Below are positions 8,829 to 18,992 of a DNA stretch of 64,000 nucleotides, piece by piece. The notes below the pieces were generated by a model. That model ran no database searches and was not told the origin of the DNA. It saw nothing but the letters and a program-made list of their open reading frames with translations. Each line of letters opens with the position of its first letter. Position 1 is the first letter of the stretch. The position numbers and the translations under genes are program-made. Origin of the DNA: Xenorhabdus budapestensis (GTDB lineage Bacteria > Pseudomonadota > Gammaproteobacteria > Enterobacterales > Enterobacteriaceae); NCBI RefSeq assembly GCF_002632465.1, contig NZ_NIBS01000005.1, positions 62,001 to 126,000 of the forward strand, written 5' to 3'.

Positions 8829-10439
8829 ATGACTATCTCCAAAAAGAAAAAACCCGGTTTATTGAAATTGGGTATTGGTCTTGTTTCATTGGCTGTAGCA
8901 GCCAGTGTGCAGGCAAAAACACTGGTTTATTGCTCTGAAGGTTCACCTGAAGGCTTTAACCCGCAGTTATTCACTTCTGGTACAACTTTTGATGCAACTG
9001 CCAGACAAATTTATAACCGTCTGGTGGACTTCAAATCAGGTACAACAGAGATTATTCCTAGTCTGTCTGAACGGTGGGAAATCAGTGACGATGGCAAAAT
9101 CTACACATTCTATTTGCGCAAAGGCGTAAAATGGCAGAGCAGTAAAGATTTCAAACCCACGCGTGATTTCAATGCCGATGACGTTATCTTTACCTTTATG
9201 CGGCAAAAGGATAAAAATCACCCGTACCATAAAGTATCCGGTGGCAGCTACGAATACTTTATCGGCATGGATATGGGGAATATCATCAGCAAAATAGAGA
9301 AAGTGGATGACTATACTGTCCGCTTTGTGCTGTCCCGTCCTGAAGCCCCTTTCCTGGCTAATATAGCCATGGATTTTGCTTCGATTCTCTCCAAAGAATA
9401 TGCTGATGCCATGATGAAGGTCGGTACGCCGGAAAAAGTGGATCTGAATCCGGTTGGTACAGGGCCGTTCCAGTTAGTGCAATACCAGAAAGATTCCCGC
9501 ATTCTGTATAAAGCGTTCAAAGATTATTGGCAAGGGCCGACGAAAATTGATCGTCTGGTCTTCTCCATTACGCCTGATGCCTCTGTACGTTATGCAAAAT
9601 TACAGAAAAATGAATGCCAGGTCATGCCATATCCGAACCCTGCTGATATTGCGAGCATGAAGCAGAACAAAGATATTGTTCTGAAAGAACAGGCAGGGCT
9701 GAATGTTGGTTATCTCTCTTATAACGTCTCCAAAAAGCCAATGGACAACCTCAAAGTTCGTCAGGCGTTGACGATGGCGGTGAACAAAGATGCCATCATT
9801 GCGGCTGTGTATCAAGGAGCCGGTCAGAAAGCGAAAAACCTGATCCCTCCTACGATGTGGGGCTATAACAAAGATATCAAAGATTACGCCTATGATCCGG
9901 TGAAGGCTAAAGAACTGCTGAAAGATGCTGGCTTCCCGAATGGCTTTGAAACCGATCTTTGGGCAATGCCAGTACAGCGTCCTTATAACCCGAATGCCCG
10001 CCGTATGGCGGAAATGATTCAGGCTGACTGGGCCAAAATTGGTGTAAAAGCCAAGATAGTCAGTTATGAATGGGGCGAATATCTGAAACGTGCCAAAGAT
10101 GGTGAACCTCAAAACGTCATGATGGGATGGACGGGGGATAATGGAGATCCTGATAACTTCTTTGGAACCCTGTTTAGTTGCGCAGCCAAAGAACGAGGTT
10201 CCAATTATTCAAAATGGTGTGACCAACAGTTTGAGGACATTATTCAGCCAGCACGTACAACGGCTGATATTGCCAAACGCACAGAGCTTTATAAGCAGGC
10301 TCAAGTAGTAATGCATGAGCAAGTCCCTGCATTGATTATCGCCCACTCTACGGTTTACGAACCTGTTCGTAAAGAAGTGAAGGGTTATGAGGTCGATCCG
10401 CTCGGCAGGCACCTCTTTTACAATGTAGATCTCGAATAA
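8829..10439 (+). CDS. dppA: dipeptide ABC transporter periplasmic binding protein
   Basis: The 536-residue protein is the extracytoplasmic receptor of the Dpp importer. A basic N-terminus (SKKKKPG) and hydrophobic core end in SVQA|KTLVYCSEG, a typical signal-peptidase I site near residue 29. The mature part is DppA-like: SPEGFNPQLFTSGTTFDA, PSLSERWEIS, NPVGTGPF and GWTGDNGDPDNFF. E. coli DppA has 535 residues and also mediates chemotaxis to dipeptides. It is the first gene of dppABCDF, and a hairpin after it probably gives the receptor higher expression than the membrane subunits. Confidence 0.95.
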   Translation: MTISKKKKPGLLKLGIGLVSLAVAASVQAKTLVYCSEGSPEGFNPQLFTSGTTFDATARQIYNRLVDFKSGTTEIIPSLSERWEISDDGKIYTFYLRKGVKWQSSKDFKPTRDFNADDVIFTFMRQKDKNHPYHKVSGGSYEYFIGMDMGNIISKIEKVDDYTVRFVLSRPEAPFLANIAMDFASILSKEYADAMMKVGTPEKVDLNPVGTGPFQLVQYQKDSRILYKAFKDYWQGPTKIDRLVFSITPDASVRYAKLQKNECQVMPYPNPADIASMKQNKDIVLKEQAGLNVGYLSYNVSKKPMDNLKVRQALTMAVNKDAIIAAVYQGAGQKAKNLIPPTMWGYNKDIKDYAYDPVKAKELLKDAGFPNGFETDLWAMPVQRPYNPNARRMAEMIQADWAKIGVKAKIVSYEWGEYLKRAKDGEPQNVMMGWTGDNGDPDNFFGTLFSCAAKERGSNYSKWCDQQFEDIIQPARTTADIAKRTELYKQAQVVMHEQVPALIIAHSTVYEPVRKEVKGYEVDPLGRHLFYNVDLE

Positions 10440-10464
10440 TCCTGTTCTTGATTTGTTGTGATTG

Positions 10465-10493
10465 ACCCTCTCCCGAACATTCCGGGGGAGGGT
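10465..10493 (+). terminator. intra-operon hairpin between dppA and dppB
   Basis: A GC-rich stem of about 11 bp (ACCCTCTCCCG pairing with CGGGGGAGGGT, one G-U) with a short loop lies in the 140-bp dppA-dppB gap. There is no T-run. It likely stabilises dppA mRNA or attenuates read-through, as repeats do at this place in other enterobacteria. Confidence 0.6.
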
Positions 10494-10579
10494 TGCGCTT
10501 CTCTGGTGGGCAAGCAGGTCTGTGTATTACACAAACAGTCTGAGAGCTGTAACTGATAACTAAAAAGAGAATTCAGGAT

Positions 10580-11599
10580 ATGCTGCAATTTATCCTCCGG
10601 CGTCTGGGGCTGGTGATCCCGACGTTTATTGGTATTACCCTGCTGACTTTCGCTTTTGTGCATATGATCCCCGGTGATCCGGTACTGATTATGGCGGGAG
10701 AAAGGGGTGTCTCTGCCGAGCGCCATGCTGAACTGATGGCAGCAATGGGGTTAGATAAACCTCTTTGGCAGCAATATCTTCATTATGTCAGTGGCATACT
10801 GCATGGTGATTTAGGGATCTCCCTGAAAAGCCGTATCCCGGTGTGGGATGAATTTGTCCCCCGATTTAAAGCAACATTAGAATTAGGCATCTGTGCCATG
10901 TTATTTGCCATCTCTGTCGGTATTCCTGTCGGTGTGTTGGCAGCGGTTAAGCGTGGTTCTGTCTTTGATCATACCGCCGTAGGCCTGTCACTGACGGGCT
11001 ATTCAATGCCTATTTTCTGGTGGGGCATCATGCTCATCATGCTGGTTTCTGTTCACTGGAACCTGACTCCGGTTTCCGGCCGAATAAGCGACAGTGTGTT
11101 TCTCGATGATAGCTATCCTCTGACCGGCTTTATGCTGATCGATACCCTGATTTGGGGGGAAGATGGTGACTTCATTGATGCTGTGATGCACATGATCCTG
11201 CCTGCTGTTGTATTAGGTACGATCCCGTTAGCCGTGATTGTACGTATGACTCGTTCTTCCATGCTGGAAGTATTGGGTGAAGACTATATCCGTACTGCAC
11301 GGGCAAAAGGTCTGAGCCGGATGCGTGTCATTATTATCCATGCGTTGCGCAATGCGTTGCTGCCTGTAGTCACGGTGATTGGCCTGCAAGTGGGTATTAT
11401 GTTGGCGGGGGCTATTCTGACGGAAACCATTTTTTCATGGCCGGGGCTGGGGCGTTGGCTGATCGACGCTCTCCAGCGCCGTGATTATCCTGTGGTGCAA
11501 GGTGGCGTATTGCTGGTGGCGACAATGATCATTCTGGTCAATTTTGTGGTTGATCTACTGTATGGCATTGTCAATCCACGTATTCGGCATAAGAGATAA
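10580..11599 (+). CDS. dppB: dipeptide ABC transporter permease DppB
   Basis: A 339-residue inner-membrane permease with about six membrane segments. It starts MLQFILRRLGLVIPTFIGIT and has the permease signature EDYIRTARAKGLS followed by a long periplasmic-side segment. Length and sequence match E. coli DppB (339). The gene is in order with dppC, which starts ten bases after its stop, and an AAAGAGAATTC ribosome-binding region precedes the start. Confidence 0.95.
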   Translation: MLQFILRRLGLVIPTFIGITLLTFAFVHMIPGDPVLIMAGERGVSAERHAELMAAMGLDKPLWQQYLHYVSGILHGDLGISLKSRIPVWDEFVPRFKATLELGICAMLFAISVGIPVGVLAAVKRGSVFDHTAVGLSLTGYSMPIFWWGIMLIMLVSVHWNLTPVSGRISDSVFLDDSYPLTGFMLIDTLIWGEDGDFIDAVMHMILPAVVLGTIPLAVIVRMTRSSMLEVLGEDYIRTARAKGLSRMRVIIIHALRNALLPVVTVIGLQVGIMLAGAILTETIFSWPGLGRWLIDALQRRDYPVVQGGVLLVATMIILVNFVVDLLYGIVNPRIRHKR

Positions 11600-11609
11600 G
11601 GAGCACATG

Positions 11610-12527
11610 ATGACTCAAATAACGGAGCCACAAGCAACTGAGCAAATAACATCAAGTGCACCGAAACTGATGACACCAATGCAGGAGTTCTGGCATTACT
11701 TTAAACGTAACAAAGGTGCCGTCATTGGTCTTGCCTATATTGTTTTGATGCTGTTGATCGCGTTGTTCGCCGGGATACTGGCACCACATGGCCCAGCAGA
11801 ACAGTTCCGTGATTCCCTGTTGAACCCGCCAGTATGGCAGGAAGGGGGAAGCTGGCAATTTATTCTCGGTACTGACGATGTTGGGCGCGATATCCTTTCT
11901 CGCTTGATGTACGGCGCGCGTCTCTCCTTGCTGGTTGGCTGTCTGGTTGTTGTGATGTCGCTGGTGATGGGGATTATTCTGGGATTGCTGTCGGGCTATT
12001 TTGGTGGAATTGTTGATACTGCCATTATGCGAATAGTCGATATCATGCTGGCCTTGCCAAGCCTGTTATTAGCATTGGTATTGGTGGCTATCTTCGGCCC
12101 ATCTATCGTCAATGCGTCACTGGCTCTGACATTTGTTGCACTGCCTCATTACATTCGCCTGACAAGAGCGGCAGTATTAGTTGAAGTGAATCGTGACTAT
12201 GTGACCGCTTCTCAGGTTGCTGGTGCGGGGGCGATGCGTCAGATGTTCATCAATATCTTGCCAAACTGTCTTGCTCCCTTGATTGTGCAGGCTTCATTAG
12301 GGTTTTCGAATGCTATTCTCGACATGGCTGCCCTGGGTTTTCTGGGAATGGGAGCACAGCCACCAACACCAGAATGGGGAACTATGCTGTCAGATGTCTT
12401 GCAGTTTGCTCAGAGTGCATGGTGGGTCGTAACTTTCCCTGGGCTGGCTATCCTTTTGACGGTACTGGCATTTAACCTGATGGGGGATGGGTTGCGTGAC
12501 GCGCTCGATCCTAAGCTCAAGCAGTAG
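11610..12527 (+). CDS. dppC: dipeptide ABC transporter permease DppC
   Basis: The 305-residue permease partners DppB. Landmarks are PMQEFWHYFKRNKGA, LGTDDVGRDILSRLMYGAR, the EAA-type loop VNRDYVTASQVAGAG, and the end MGDGLRDALDPKLKQ, all as in E. coli DppC (300 residues). Two adjacent ATGs (11607 and 11610) follow TAAGGAG. The second has the better spacing and is chosen. The frame is open back to 11544 inside dppB, without family support. Confidence 0.94.
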   Translation: MTQITEPQATEQITSSAPKLMTPMQEFWHYFKRNKGAVIGLAYIVLMLLIALFAGILAPHGPAEQFRDSLLNPPVWQEGGSWQFILGTDDVGRDILSRLMYGARLSLLVGCLVVVMSLVMGIILGLLSGYFGGIVDTAIMRIVDIMLALPSLLLALVLVAIFGPSIVNASLALTFVALPHYIRLTRAAVLVEVNRDYVTASQVAGAGAMRQMFINILPNCLAPLIVQASLGFSNAILDMAALGFLGMGAQPPTPEWGTMLSDVLQFAQSAWWVVTFPGLAILLTVLAFNLMGDGLRDALDPKLKQ

Positions 12528-12536
12528 GGGTATGAC

Positions 12537-13517
12537 ATGGCATTGTTAAATATAGACCAATTATCGGTACACTTCGGTGATCAAGGTGCACCATTCCGCG
12601 CCGTTGACCGTATCAGCTACAGTGTTGAGCAGGGGAAGGTTGTCGGTATTGTTGGAGAGTCTGGTTCGGGCAAATCTGTCAGCTCGCTGGCGATTATGGG
12701 GTTGATAGATTATCCGGGCAAGGTCATGGCAGAGAAGCTGGAATTTGATGGCTGTGATCTGACAAAGATTTCCGAAAAAGAGCGCCGCCAGCTGGTTGGT
12801 GCAGAAATTTCGATGATTTTTCAAGATCCGATGACCAGCCTTAACCCTTGCTACACCGTGGGTTATCAGATCATGGAAGCGCTTAAAGTCCATCAGGGAG
12901 GAAACCGAAAAACCCGTTATCAACGAGCAATTGATCTGCTGACTCAGGTAGGAATTCCTGATCCAGCCTCTCGCTTAGATGTATATCCACATCAACTATC
13001 AGGTGGAATGAGCCAACGTGTCATGATCGCGATGGCGATTGCTTGTCGTCCGAAGCTGCTGATTGCCGACGAACCGACAACGGCATTGGATGTGACTATC
13101 CAGGCACAAATCATCGAATTGTTACTGGAGTTACAGCAGCAAGAAAACATGGCACTGGTCTTGATCACCCATGATTTGGCTCTGGTTGCGGAAGCTGCTC
13201 AGCATATTATTGTGATGTATGCCGGGCAGATAGTGGAAATTGGCAAGTCGAATGAAATATTCAGAGCACCGCGTCATCCTTATACACAGGCATTATTGCG
13301 GGCATTGCCGGAATTTGCGGTAGATAAATCCCGTCTGGCTTCGTTGCCGGGCGTTGTTCCAGGGAAATATGATCGTCCGACAGGATGTTTGCTCAATCCT
13401 CGCTGCCCTTATGTCAATGAGCATTGCCGCCAAGTGGAGCCGAAATTGAAAGTTGTTGGAGAACGTCAGGTTAAATGCCATATGCCACTGGATGATGAGG
13501 GGAGGCCGACAGTATGA
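12537..13517 (+). CDS. dppD: dipeptide ABC transporter ATPase DppD
   Basis: One of the two ATPases of the Dpp importer, 326 residues. Walker A is GESGSGKS, the signature is LSGGMSQR, Walker B is [12 protein letters not shown] and the switch His is in LITHDL. The C-terminal oligopeptide-transporter extension has the [12 protein letters not shown]-x5-C motif that can bind an iron-sulfur cluster. It overlaps dppF by four bases (ATGA), indicating translational coupling. Confidence 0.95.
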   Translation: MALLNIDQLSVHFGDQGAPFRAVDRISYSVEQGKVVGIVGESGSGKSVSSLAIMGLIDYPGKVMAEKLEFDGCDLTKISEKERRQLVGAEISMIFQDPMTSLNPCYTVGYQIMEALKVHQGGNRKTRYQRAIDLLTQVGIPDPASRLDVYPHQLSGGMSQRVMIAMAIACRPKLLIADEPTTALDVTIQAQIIELLLELQQQENMALVLITHDLALVAEAAQHIIVMYAGQIVEIGKSNEIFRAPRHPYTQALLRALPEFAVDKSRLASLPGVVPGKYDRPTGCLLNPRCPYVNEHCRQVEPKLKVVGERQVKCHMPLDDEGRPTV

Positions 13518-14545
13518 GTGCTCAAGAAACAGTTATTCAACAACAAAACTGGCAGGAAAAAGACACGATTCCTTTGCTGAAGGCTATTGAACTGAAAAAA
13601 TATTATCCAGTTAAAACAGGCATATTTTCACCAGAGAGGATAGTGAAGGCACTGGATGGTGTCTCATTTGAACTGGAGAAAGGTAAGACACTGGCGGTTG
13701 TAGGAGAATCAGGTTGTGGGAAATCCACTTTGGGGCGCCTGCTGACCATGATAGAAAAACCGACAGAAGGAGAGCTTTATTATTTGGGACAAGACTTACT
13801 ATTGCCAGATAAAGAAGCAGAAAAACTCCGACGACAGAAAATCCAGATCGTATTTCAGAATCCTTACGCCTCTTTGAATCCGCGTAAAAAAGTGGGTCAG
13901 ATTCTGGAAGAGCCTTTACTTATCAATACATCATTGGCACCGGATGAACGCAAAGAAAAAGTCCTGGATATGATGGAAAAGGTGGGATTAAAGCCTGAAC
14001 ATTACCAGCGTTATCCTCACATGTTTTCTGGCGGTCAGCGTCAGCGCATTGCGATTGCTCGTGGGTTGATGTTAAATCCTGACGTGGTAATTGCGGATGA
14101 GCCAGTTTCTGCTCTGGACGTTTCCGTACGGGCGCAAGTTTTGAACCTGATGATGGATTTGCAGCAGGAATTAGGGCTGTCATATGTCTTTATTTCCCAT
14201 GACCTTTCAGTGGTTGAACACATTGCCGATGAAGTTATGGTTATGTATTTGGGGCGCTGTGTTGAAAAGGGGAGTAAGGAAACGATTTTCAATAACCCGA
14301 GTCACCCTTATACGCAGGCGTTATTGTCTGCAACACCGCGGTTGAATCCAGAACTGCGTAGTGAACGTATCAAATTGACAGGAGAATTGCCAAGTCCGAT
14401 GAATCCGCCTTCGGGTTGTGCTTTTGCAGCCCGTTGCCGCCATGCATTTGGCCCATGCACCCAATTCCACCCTAAACTAAAGCAATATAACGAGCGACTT
14501 GTTGCCTGCTTTGCTGTTGAGCAAAATGCAAATCCACCTGCATAA
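13514..14545 (+). CDS. dppF: dipeptide ABC transporter ATPase DppF
   Basis: The second ATPase, 343 residues. It has Walker A GESGCGKS, the signature [15 protein letters not shown], Walker [13 protein letters not shown] and [12 protein letters not shown]. The C-terminal cysteine cluster [17 protein letters not shown] is intact. It closes the dpp operon, and a palindromic repeat lies behind it. Confidence 0.95.
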   Translation: MSAQETVIQQQNWQEKDTIPLLKAIELKKYYPVKTGIFSPERIVKALDGVSFELEKGKTLAVVGESGCGKSTLGRLLTMIEKPTEGELYYLGQDLLLPDKEAEKLRRQKIQIVFQNPYASLNPRKKVGQILEEPLLINTSLAPDERKEKVLDMMEKVGLKPEHYQRYPHMFSGGQRQRIAIARGLMLNPDVVIADEPVSALDVSVRAQVLNLMMDLQQELGLSYVFISHDLSVVEHIADEVMVMYLGRCVEKGSKETIFNNPSHPYTQALLSATPRLNPELRSERIKLTGELPSPMNPPSGCAFAARCRHAFGPCTQFHPKLKQYNERLVACFAVEQNANPPA

Positions 14546-14580
14546 TTGTGTCAGATCGTAGTATAACGTTATCTGATTCA

Positions 14581-14728
14581 TATCGAATGGACTTCAAGTG
14601 ACTGTACAACGTTAAATGAGTCACTCCCCGGAAGCTGGAGGTTATATGATAAGGTTACAGTCATAAAACCCATGTGACCGGGGAATGAATATAGTTAATA
14701 AAGCAGCAACTTGAAGATGAAAGGGATA
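14581..14728. repeat. nested palindromic repeat between dppF and the hmsP remnant
   Basis: The outer arms ATGGACTTCAAGT (left) and GCAACTTGAAGATGAAAGGG (right) are inverted relatives of the elements at 40059 and 62121. Inside them, CACTCCCCGG faces CCGGGGAATGA. The whole can fold into a long imperfect hairpin. It may also terminate the dpp transcript. It looks like a non-autonomous dispersed repeat; I cannot name the family. Confidence 0.55.
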
Positions 14729-14875
14729 AACGTCACAAAAAGCAAATACTATATTGCCGTCATTTATCTCACTTGTATTTATCAAAACAAGACGATAGCA
14801 AGAAAAATCAAGTATACTCAGTCGCATTATTACGGTGTGGTAGCCAGTCTTTGGTCAAGTATTGGTTTGGATAAA

Positions 14876-15598
14876 ATGAAATTGCGAGTCAAACGTTCGT
14901 TAACCATTAAACAAATGGCGGCAGTGACAGGAGTCACTTTGGTCACCCTTGCTATTTTCATTACTATCCAATTATCGCATTTGTTACAGCAACGAAAAGA
15001 TGATTATATTAACCAGCTCAACAATGCGGCAGCTCAGATCCAGGCTCCTTTGACAGATGCTTTGCTGAGATCTGATCTCAATAAAGCGAAAACTCTACTG
15101 ATTGAGTTAAAAACGTCGGGCATCTTAGGGCGAGCTGAACTGATATCGCAGAATAATTCCCGGATTATGAATTTGGACTTCGCGACTCATCGGCCTATAC
15201 CTGAATTGGCAAAGCGGGTTTTTGGTATTCCGGTTGAGTTAAATATTCCATTACATGTTTATGGTATTTCATCAAAAGACATAGCATCGCAGGGGCATCT
15301 TATCTTGCAGGTTGATTCCAACCGTGTGTACCGATTTGCTTTGAACACACTGGCATTAATGTTGACCACTTATTTATTACTCGCACTTATTCTTACCGTG
15401 TCGATAAGTTGGTGTGTAAATCGTATCATCATACATCCGTTGCGTGACATCGCACGAGAACTGAATGAAGAGCATCCTCCTGTCCCTATGCCTTGTCCCA
15501 AAAGTCACCAAGATGATGAATTGGGGTTGTTGGTGAAAGGTTATAATCGTCAAGTTAATAAGCAAAGCAAAAACCTCCATCAAAATGAAACCTTATAA
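14876..15598 (+). pseudogene. truncated HmsP/YhjK: sensor and HAMP part only, GGDEF and EAL missing
   Basis: From the ATG at 14876 the 240 residues match the N-terminal third of E. coli YhjK (PdeK) and Yersinia HmsP. Matches include KRSLTIKQMAAVTGV, a first membrane helix near residues 15-37, a periplasmic sensor region, a second helix near 150-175 (TLALMLTTYLLLALILT), and the HAMP start NRIIIHPLRDIARELN. Homology runs to DDELGLLVKGYN and the frame stops soon after. The whole degenerate GGDEF domain and the EAL phosphodiesterase are absent, and yhjJ begins 92 bp later. The reading frame is intact, so a membrane stub may still be made. Confidence 0.85.
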
Positions 15599-15690
15599 GG
15601 TGAATAAAGGTCTAATTTTCGGTGATAATATCCAGAAGCCTTTTATTGGTTCAGACAAGGATAAAACTAAATAGGTAGGGGTAAGTAAGA

Positions 15691-17163
15691 ATGCAAGGCA
15701 AGAAAATCGGATATCTTATTAGTGGCACCATTCTGGCTACGACTTACTTTGCTCAGGCGGAAACCTTACAGCCTGATCCAGCCTGGCAACAAGGTAAACT
15801 AGAAAATGGGTTCAGTTGGCAAATCCTGCAAACTCCGCAACGCCCCAAAGATAAAATACAGTTGCGTTTAATGGTGAAAACCGGCTCTCTGGCAGAGAAA
15901 AACCAGCAGCAGGGTTACACCTACCTCATTCCCAAGATCGTCTTATCCTCCAGTAAAGATTTATCTTCGCAAAAATTGGAAAATCTGTGGTACAACGCAG
16001 TTGATAGCAAAAACCCCCTTCCGCCCGCCATAGTTTCATATGATTTCACCCTCTATAGCCTGAGCTTACCAAATAACCGCCCTGAATTATTGCAGGATGC
16101 GCTGATCTGGTTATCCGATATTGCGGGAGGTGCAGTATTTACGCCACAGACTTTGGCTCAGGCTATGAAAACGTCTGAACATCTGGTATCGACTCTGCCG
16201 ACAGATGTTCAGGATCCGGTATGGCGTATACGCCTGCAAGGTTCGACTCTGCTTGGTCATGATCCCGGAGCGCATGTATCAACATCTGTAGATGTGAAAA
16301 AAGTCGAAGAATTCTATCGGCAGTGGTATACGCCGGATGCAATGACATTATATGTTGCCGGCAACGTTGATAGTCGGGTATTACCAGAACGGCTCAATCA
16401 GGCATTTTCATCATTAGAAGGAAAACGTCAGACACCTGTTGCTGTTCCCATACTGTTGCCAGTAAAAGCAGAAATATTGAGAGTAGAAAGTGATAAAGCT
16501 AAACAAGATCGGCTCTCTTTAGTCTGGAACCTGAACTGGCAACCGATTAACAACTCTCAGGCATTGCTTCAGCATTGGTCAAACGAACTTGCTCGCGAAG
16601 CTTTTTACCGTTACTTACAATTGTGGCTGAAAGAAAAGCAAAATGACGCAAAATTAGATCTGGATTGTCGGGTCGTCTACCAGCGGGCGAACTGCTACCT
16701 GAATCTGGACACTTCATCAAGCAAATTGACGGAATCCACACTTTATCTGGCCTCTGCGCTGGCGTCATTACGTGAAAACGGATTGCCACAAGAGCAATTT
16801 GATGAACTGTATAATCAGAAACGTCTTCAGCTTCAACACCTCTTTGCAGTATATGCGCGTACAGACACCGATATATTGATTAACCAGCGTCTGCTCTCCC
16901 AACAAAATAATGTGATAGATATTGCACCTGAGCAATATCGCAGACTGCGGCAGATGTTTTTATCTTCCCTTACACCACAAGTTTTGAACAAAAAGCTGAA
17001 AGAGATGTTATCTCAGGAAACTGCATTTATTCTGGTGCAACCTAAAGGTGAAGCGGTTGTTGATGTGAATCAGCTCAGGAATAGCTTTAATCAGATTATG
17101 AGACCGGGGCCATTGCCAGATGAATCTAAAGTGGTTGAAACCAAAAAAGCTGAAGGTCAGTAA
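15691..17163 (+). CDS. yhjJ: M16 peptidase-like periplasmic protein YhjJ, probably inactive
   Basis: The 490-residue protein aligns with E. coli YhjJ: MQGKKIG start, signal peptide ending near YFAQA|ETL, then LQPDPAWQQGKLENG and the second-domain RQWYTPDAMTLYVAGN. M16 metallopeptidases need HxxEH; at that place this protein reads QQGYTYLIPKI, with no His or Glu, so the zinc site is gone. E. coli YhjJ likewise lacks a full motif. It follows the hmsP remnant, keeping the yhjK/yhjJ neighbourhood except for dctA, which is absent between them here. Role unknown. Confidence 0.9.
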   Translation: MQGKKIGYLISGTILATTYFAQAETLQPDPAWQQGKLENGFSWQILQTPQRPKDKIQLRLMVKTGSLAEKNQQQGYTYLIPKIVLSSSKDLSSQKLENLWYNAVDSKNPLPPAIVSYDFTLYSLSLPNNRPELLQDALIWLSDIAGGAVFTPQTLAQAMKTSEHLVSTLPTDVQDPVWRIRLQGSTLLGHDPGAHVSTSVDVKKVEEFYRQWYTPDAMTLYVAGNVDSRVLPERLNQAFSSLEGKRQTPVAVPILLPVKAEILRVESDKAKQDRLSLVWNLNWQPINNSQALLQHWSNELAREAFYRYLQLWLKEKQNDAKLDLDCRVVYQRANCYLNLDTSSSKLTESTLYLASALASLRENGLPQEQFDELYNQKRLQLQHLFAVYARTDTDILINQRLLSQQNNVIDIAPEQYRRLRQMFLSSLTPQVLNKKLKEMLSQETAFILVQPKGEAVVDVNQLRNSFNQIMRPGPLPDESKVVETKKAEGQ

Positions 17164-17220
17164 TTTCCACTAATCATATAGCAGGCGGATTCGCCTAATA
17201 AGTGCAATTTCTCAGAAAAT

Positions 17221-17436
17221 CGGTCAGTTGCTACAGTAGGCACCTTCCTCGCCAAAGGAAAATGCCCTATGTTCTATACACAACTGACCGAAACAAAATT
17301 TTCAGCTTAAAAAAGCAGGATTTTCACCGTGTGCTATTGCCGCGTTACTGAATCGAAATCCCTCAACTATTAGCAAAGAATTGGAAAGAAATCAGGGATC
17401 CCAGAGATACTGTCCTGAACAGGCTCAGTATAAGGT
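17221..17436 (+). mobile_element. IS30-family transposase N-terminal remnant
   Basis: A possible end repeat (GGTCAGTTGCTAC) is followed by MFYTQLTETKF from an ATG at 17269. After a frame disruption the sequence continues QLKKAGFSPCAIAALLNR, then NPSTISKELERNQG and YCPEQAQYK. This is the helix-turn-helix start of IS30-type transposases. The DDE domain and right end are missing, and the remnant stops against the 3' end of hemN. Confidence 0.8.
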
Positions 17437-17445
17437 ATTAGATAT

Positions 17446-18819
17446 TCATATCACTCGCGAAAACTGTCTCTGACGCATCTGATTACGCAGATAGCTGTCA
17501 AAACACATGCAAATATTTCGGATTAATAAACGTCCTTTCGGTGATACCTGAATCTGTGTTTCAGTGACCTTGACCAGCCCATCTTCCGCCAGCGGCACTA
17601 ATAATTGCAGATCTTCAGCAAAATAATCCGTGAAATTCACTGCGTAGCACTGTTCAATATCAGCAAAATTCAGCCTGAAATTACAAATCAACGCCTTAAT
17701 CACATCACGGCGGATACAATCATCTTGCGTCAGATTCAAACCACGCCACAACGCATGCTCCTGCACCTCTACTGCTGCATAGTAGGTTTTAAGATCTTTC
17801 TGGTTCTGTGCATAACTGTCACCCAGCATACTGATAGCAGAAACACCGACGCCCAATAAGTCACACTCTCCTTGTGTGGTATATCCCTGAAAATTACGAT
17901 GTAGTCCCCCTTCCCGCTGGGCAATAGCCAGTTCATCATCAGGGCGGGCAAAGTGATCCATACCAATAAACTGATAGCCATTATCTGCCAGAATAGTAAT
18001 AGTTTGCTGCAAAATATCCAGTTTCTGTGCCGCACTCGGTAAATCACTCTCCTTAATTTTACGTTGTGCCGCAAACAAATTCGGCATGTGAGCATAATTG
18101 AATACACTCAGACGATCAGGAGATAGCACCAACACTCGTTGCAGGGTGAAAGCGAAGCTTTCTGCAGTCTGTTTCGGCAAACCATAAATTAAATCGATAC
18201 TGATGGAGGCAAAACCAGTTTCCCGGGCACGGTTAACCAGTTCGAAAATAAGATCTTCATTCTGTTCCCGATTAACCAGACGCTGAACTTCCTTATTGAA
18301 ATCCTGCACCCCCATACTCAGGCGGTTAAAACCTTCATGGCGCAGATGGTCAATCATATCCAGTTCAATTTCACGTGGATCAATTTCAATGGAAAGTTCT
18401 GCATCAGGCAGAAAGTGGAAGTGACTACGCAATATTGCCATCAATCGGCTGATCTGTGCCTTGTTCAGATAAGTCGGTGTTCCTCCTCCCCAGTGCATCT
18501 GGCTGACTTTTCTCTGAGCAAACAATTTTGCCCGCGCTGTAATTTCCTTTTCCAGAGCTTGCAGATACTCATCTGCTTTATGTTTCTGACGAGTAACCAG
18601 CTTATTGCAGCCACAGAAATAACAAAGTTTGTGACAGAATGGGATATGGATATAGAGGGAAAGAGAGCGATCAGGATAACGCACGGCGGCCTGTGCAAAT
18701 GCAGTATTATCGTACTGTTGGTTAAACTCCAATGCTGTTGGGTATGAAGTATAACGAGGCCCTGAATAATTGTATTTTTGGATCAAAGGCAGATCCCAGA
18801 CAATGGCTTGCTCTGACAT
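17446..18819 (-). CDS. hemN: oxygen-independent coproporphyrinogen III oxidase (radical SAM)
   Basis: The 457-residue enzyme decarboxylates coproporphyrinogen III to protoporphyrinogen IX without oxygen, in haem synthesis. The radical-SAM cluster motif is HKLCYFCGCNK (CxxxCxxC), preceded by YIHIPFC. Other matches to E. coli HemN (457) are YNYSGPRYTSYPTALEF, MHWGGGTPTYL, FNRLSMGVQDFN and the end RQFSRVI. It lies downstream of yihI on the same strand, as in E. coli. An IS30 fragment abuts its 3' end without damaging it. Confidence 0.96.
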   Translation of the reverse strand: MSEQAIVWDLPLIQKYNYSGPRYTSYPTALEFNQQYDNTAFAQAAVRYPDRSLSLYIHIPFCHKLCYFCGCNKLVTRQKHKADEYLQALEKEITARAKLFAQRKVSQMHWGGGTPTYLNKAQISRLMAILRSHFHFLPDAELSIEIDPREIELDMIDHLRHEGFNRLSMGVQDFNKEVQRLVNREQNEDLIFELVNRARETGFASISIDLIYGLPKQTAESFAFTLQRVLVLSPDRLSVFNYAHMPNLFAAQRKIKESDLPSAAQKLDILQQTITILADNGYQFIGMDHFARPDDELAIAQREGGLHRNFQGYTTQGECDLLGVGVSAISMLGDSYAQNQKDLKTYYAAVEVQEHALWRGLNLTQDDCIRRDVIKALICNFRLNFADIEQCYAVNFTDYFAEDLQLLVPLAEDGLVKVTETQIQVSPKGRLLIRNICMCFDSYLRNQMRQRQFSRVI

Positions 18820-18992
18820 GCTTATTCCTTCCGCTGTTTTAGCCCATCAAATAGCCACTGTAGTTTACCCAATTACTATAGCAAATACCATGTAAATGAT
18901 ATGGTTATACACTTTATCATTGGGTATATCCTGGGATGCCCTGCCTTTATGATCACAACAATTTATAACCGGAACGACTTATTTCTCAGGAA

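Noticed and set aside
9600-10112. 170-codon minus-strand ORF inside dppA
   Set aside because: Shadow of DppA; the plus-strand reading is unambiguous.
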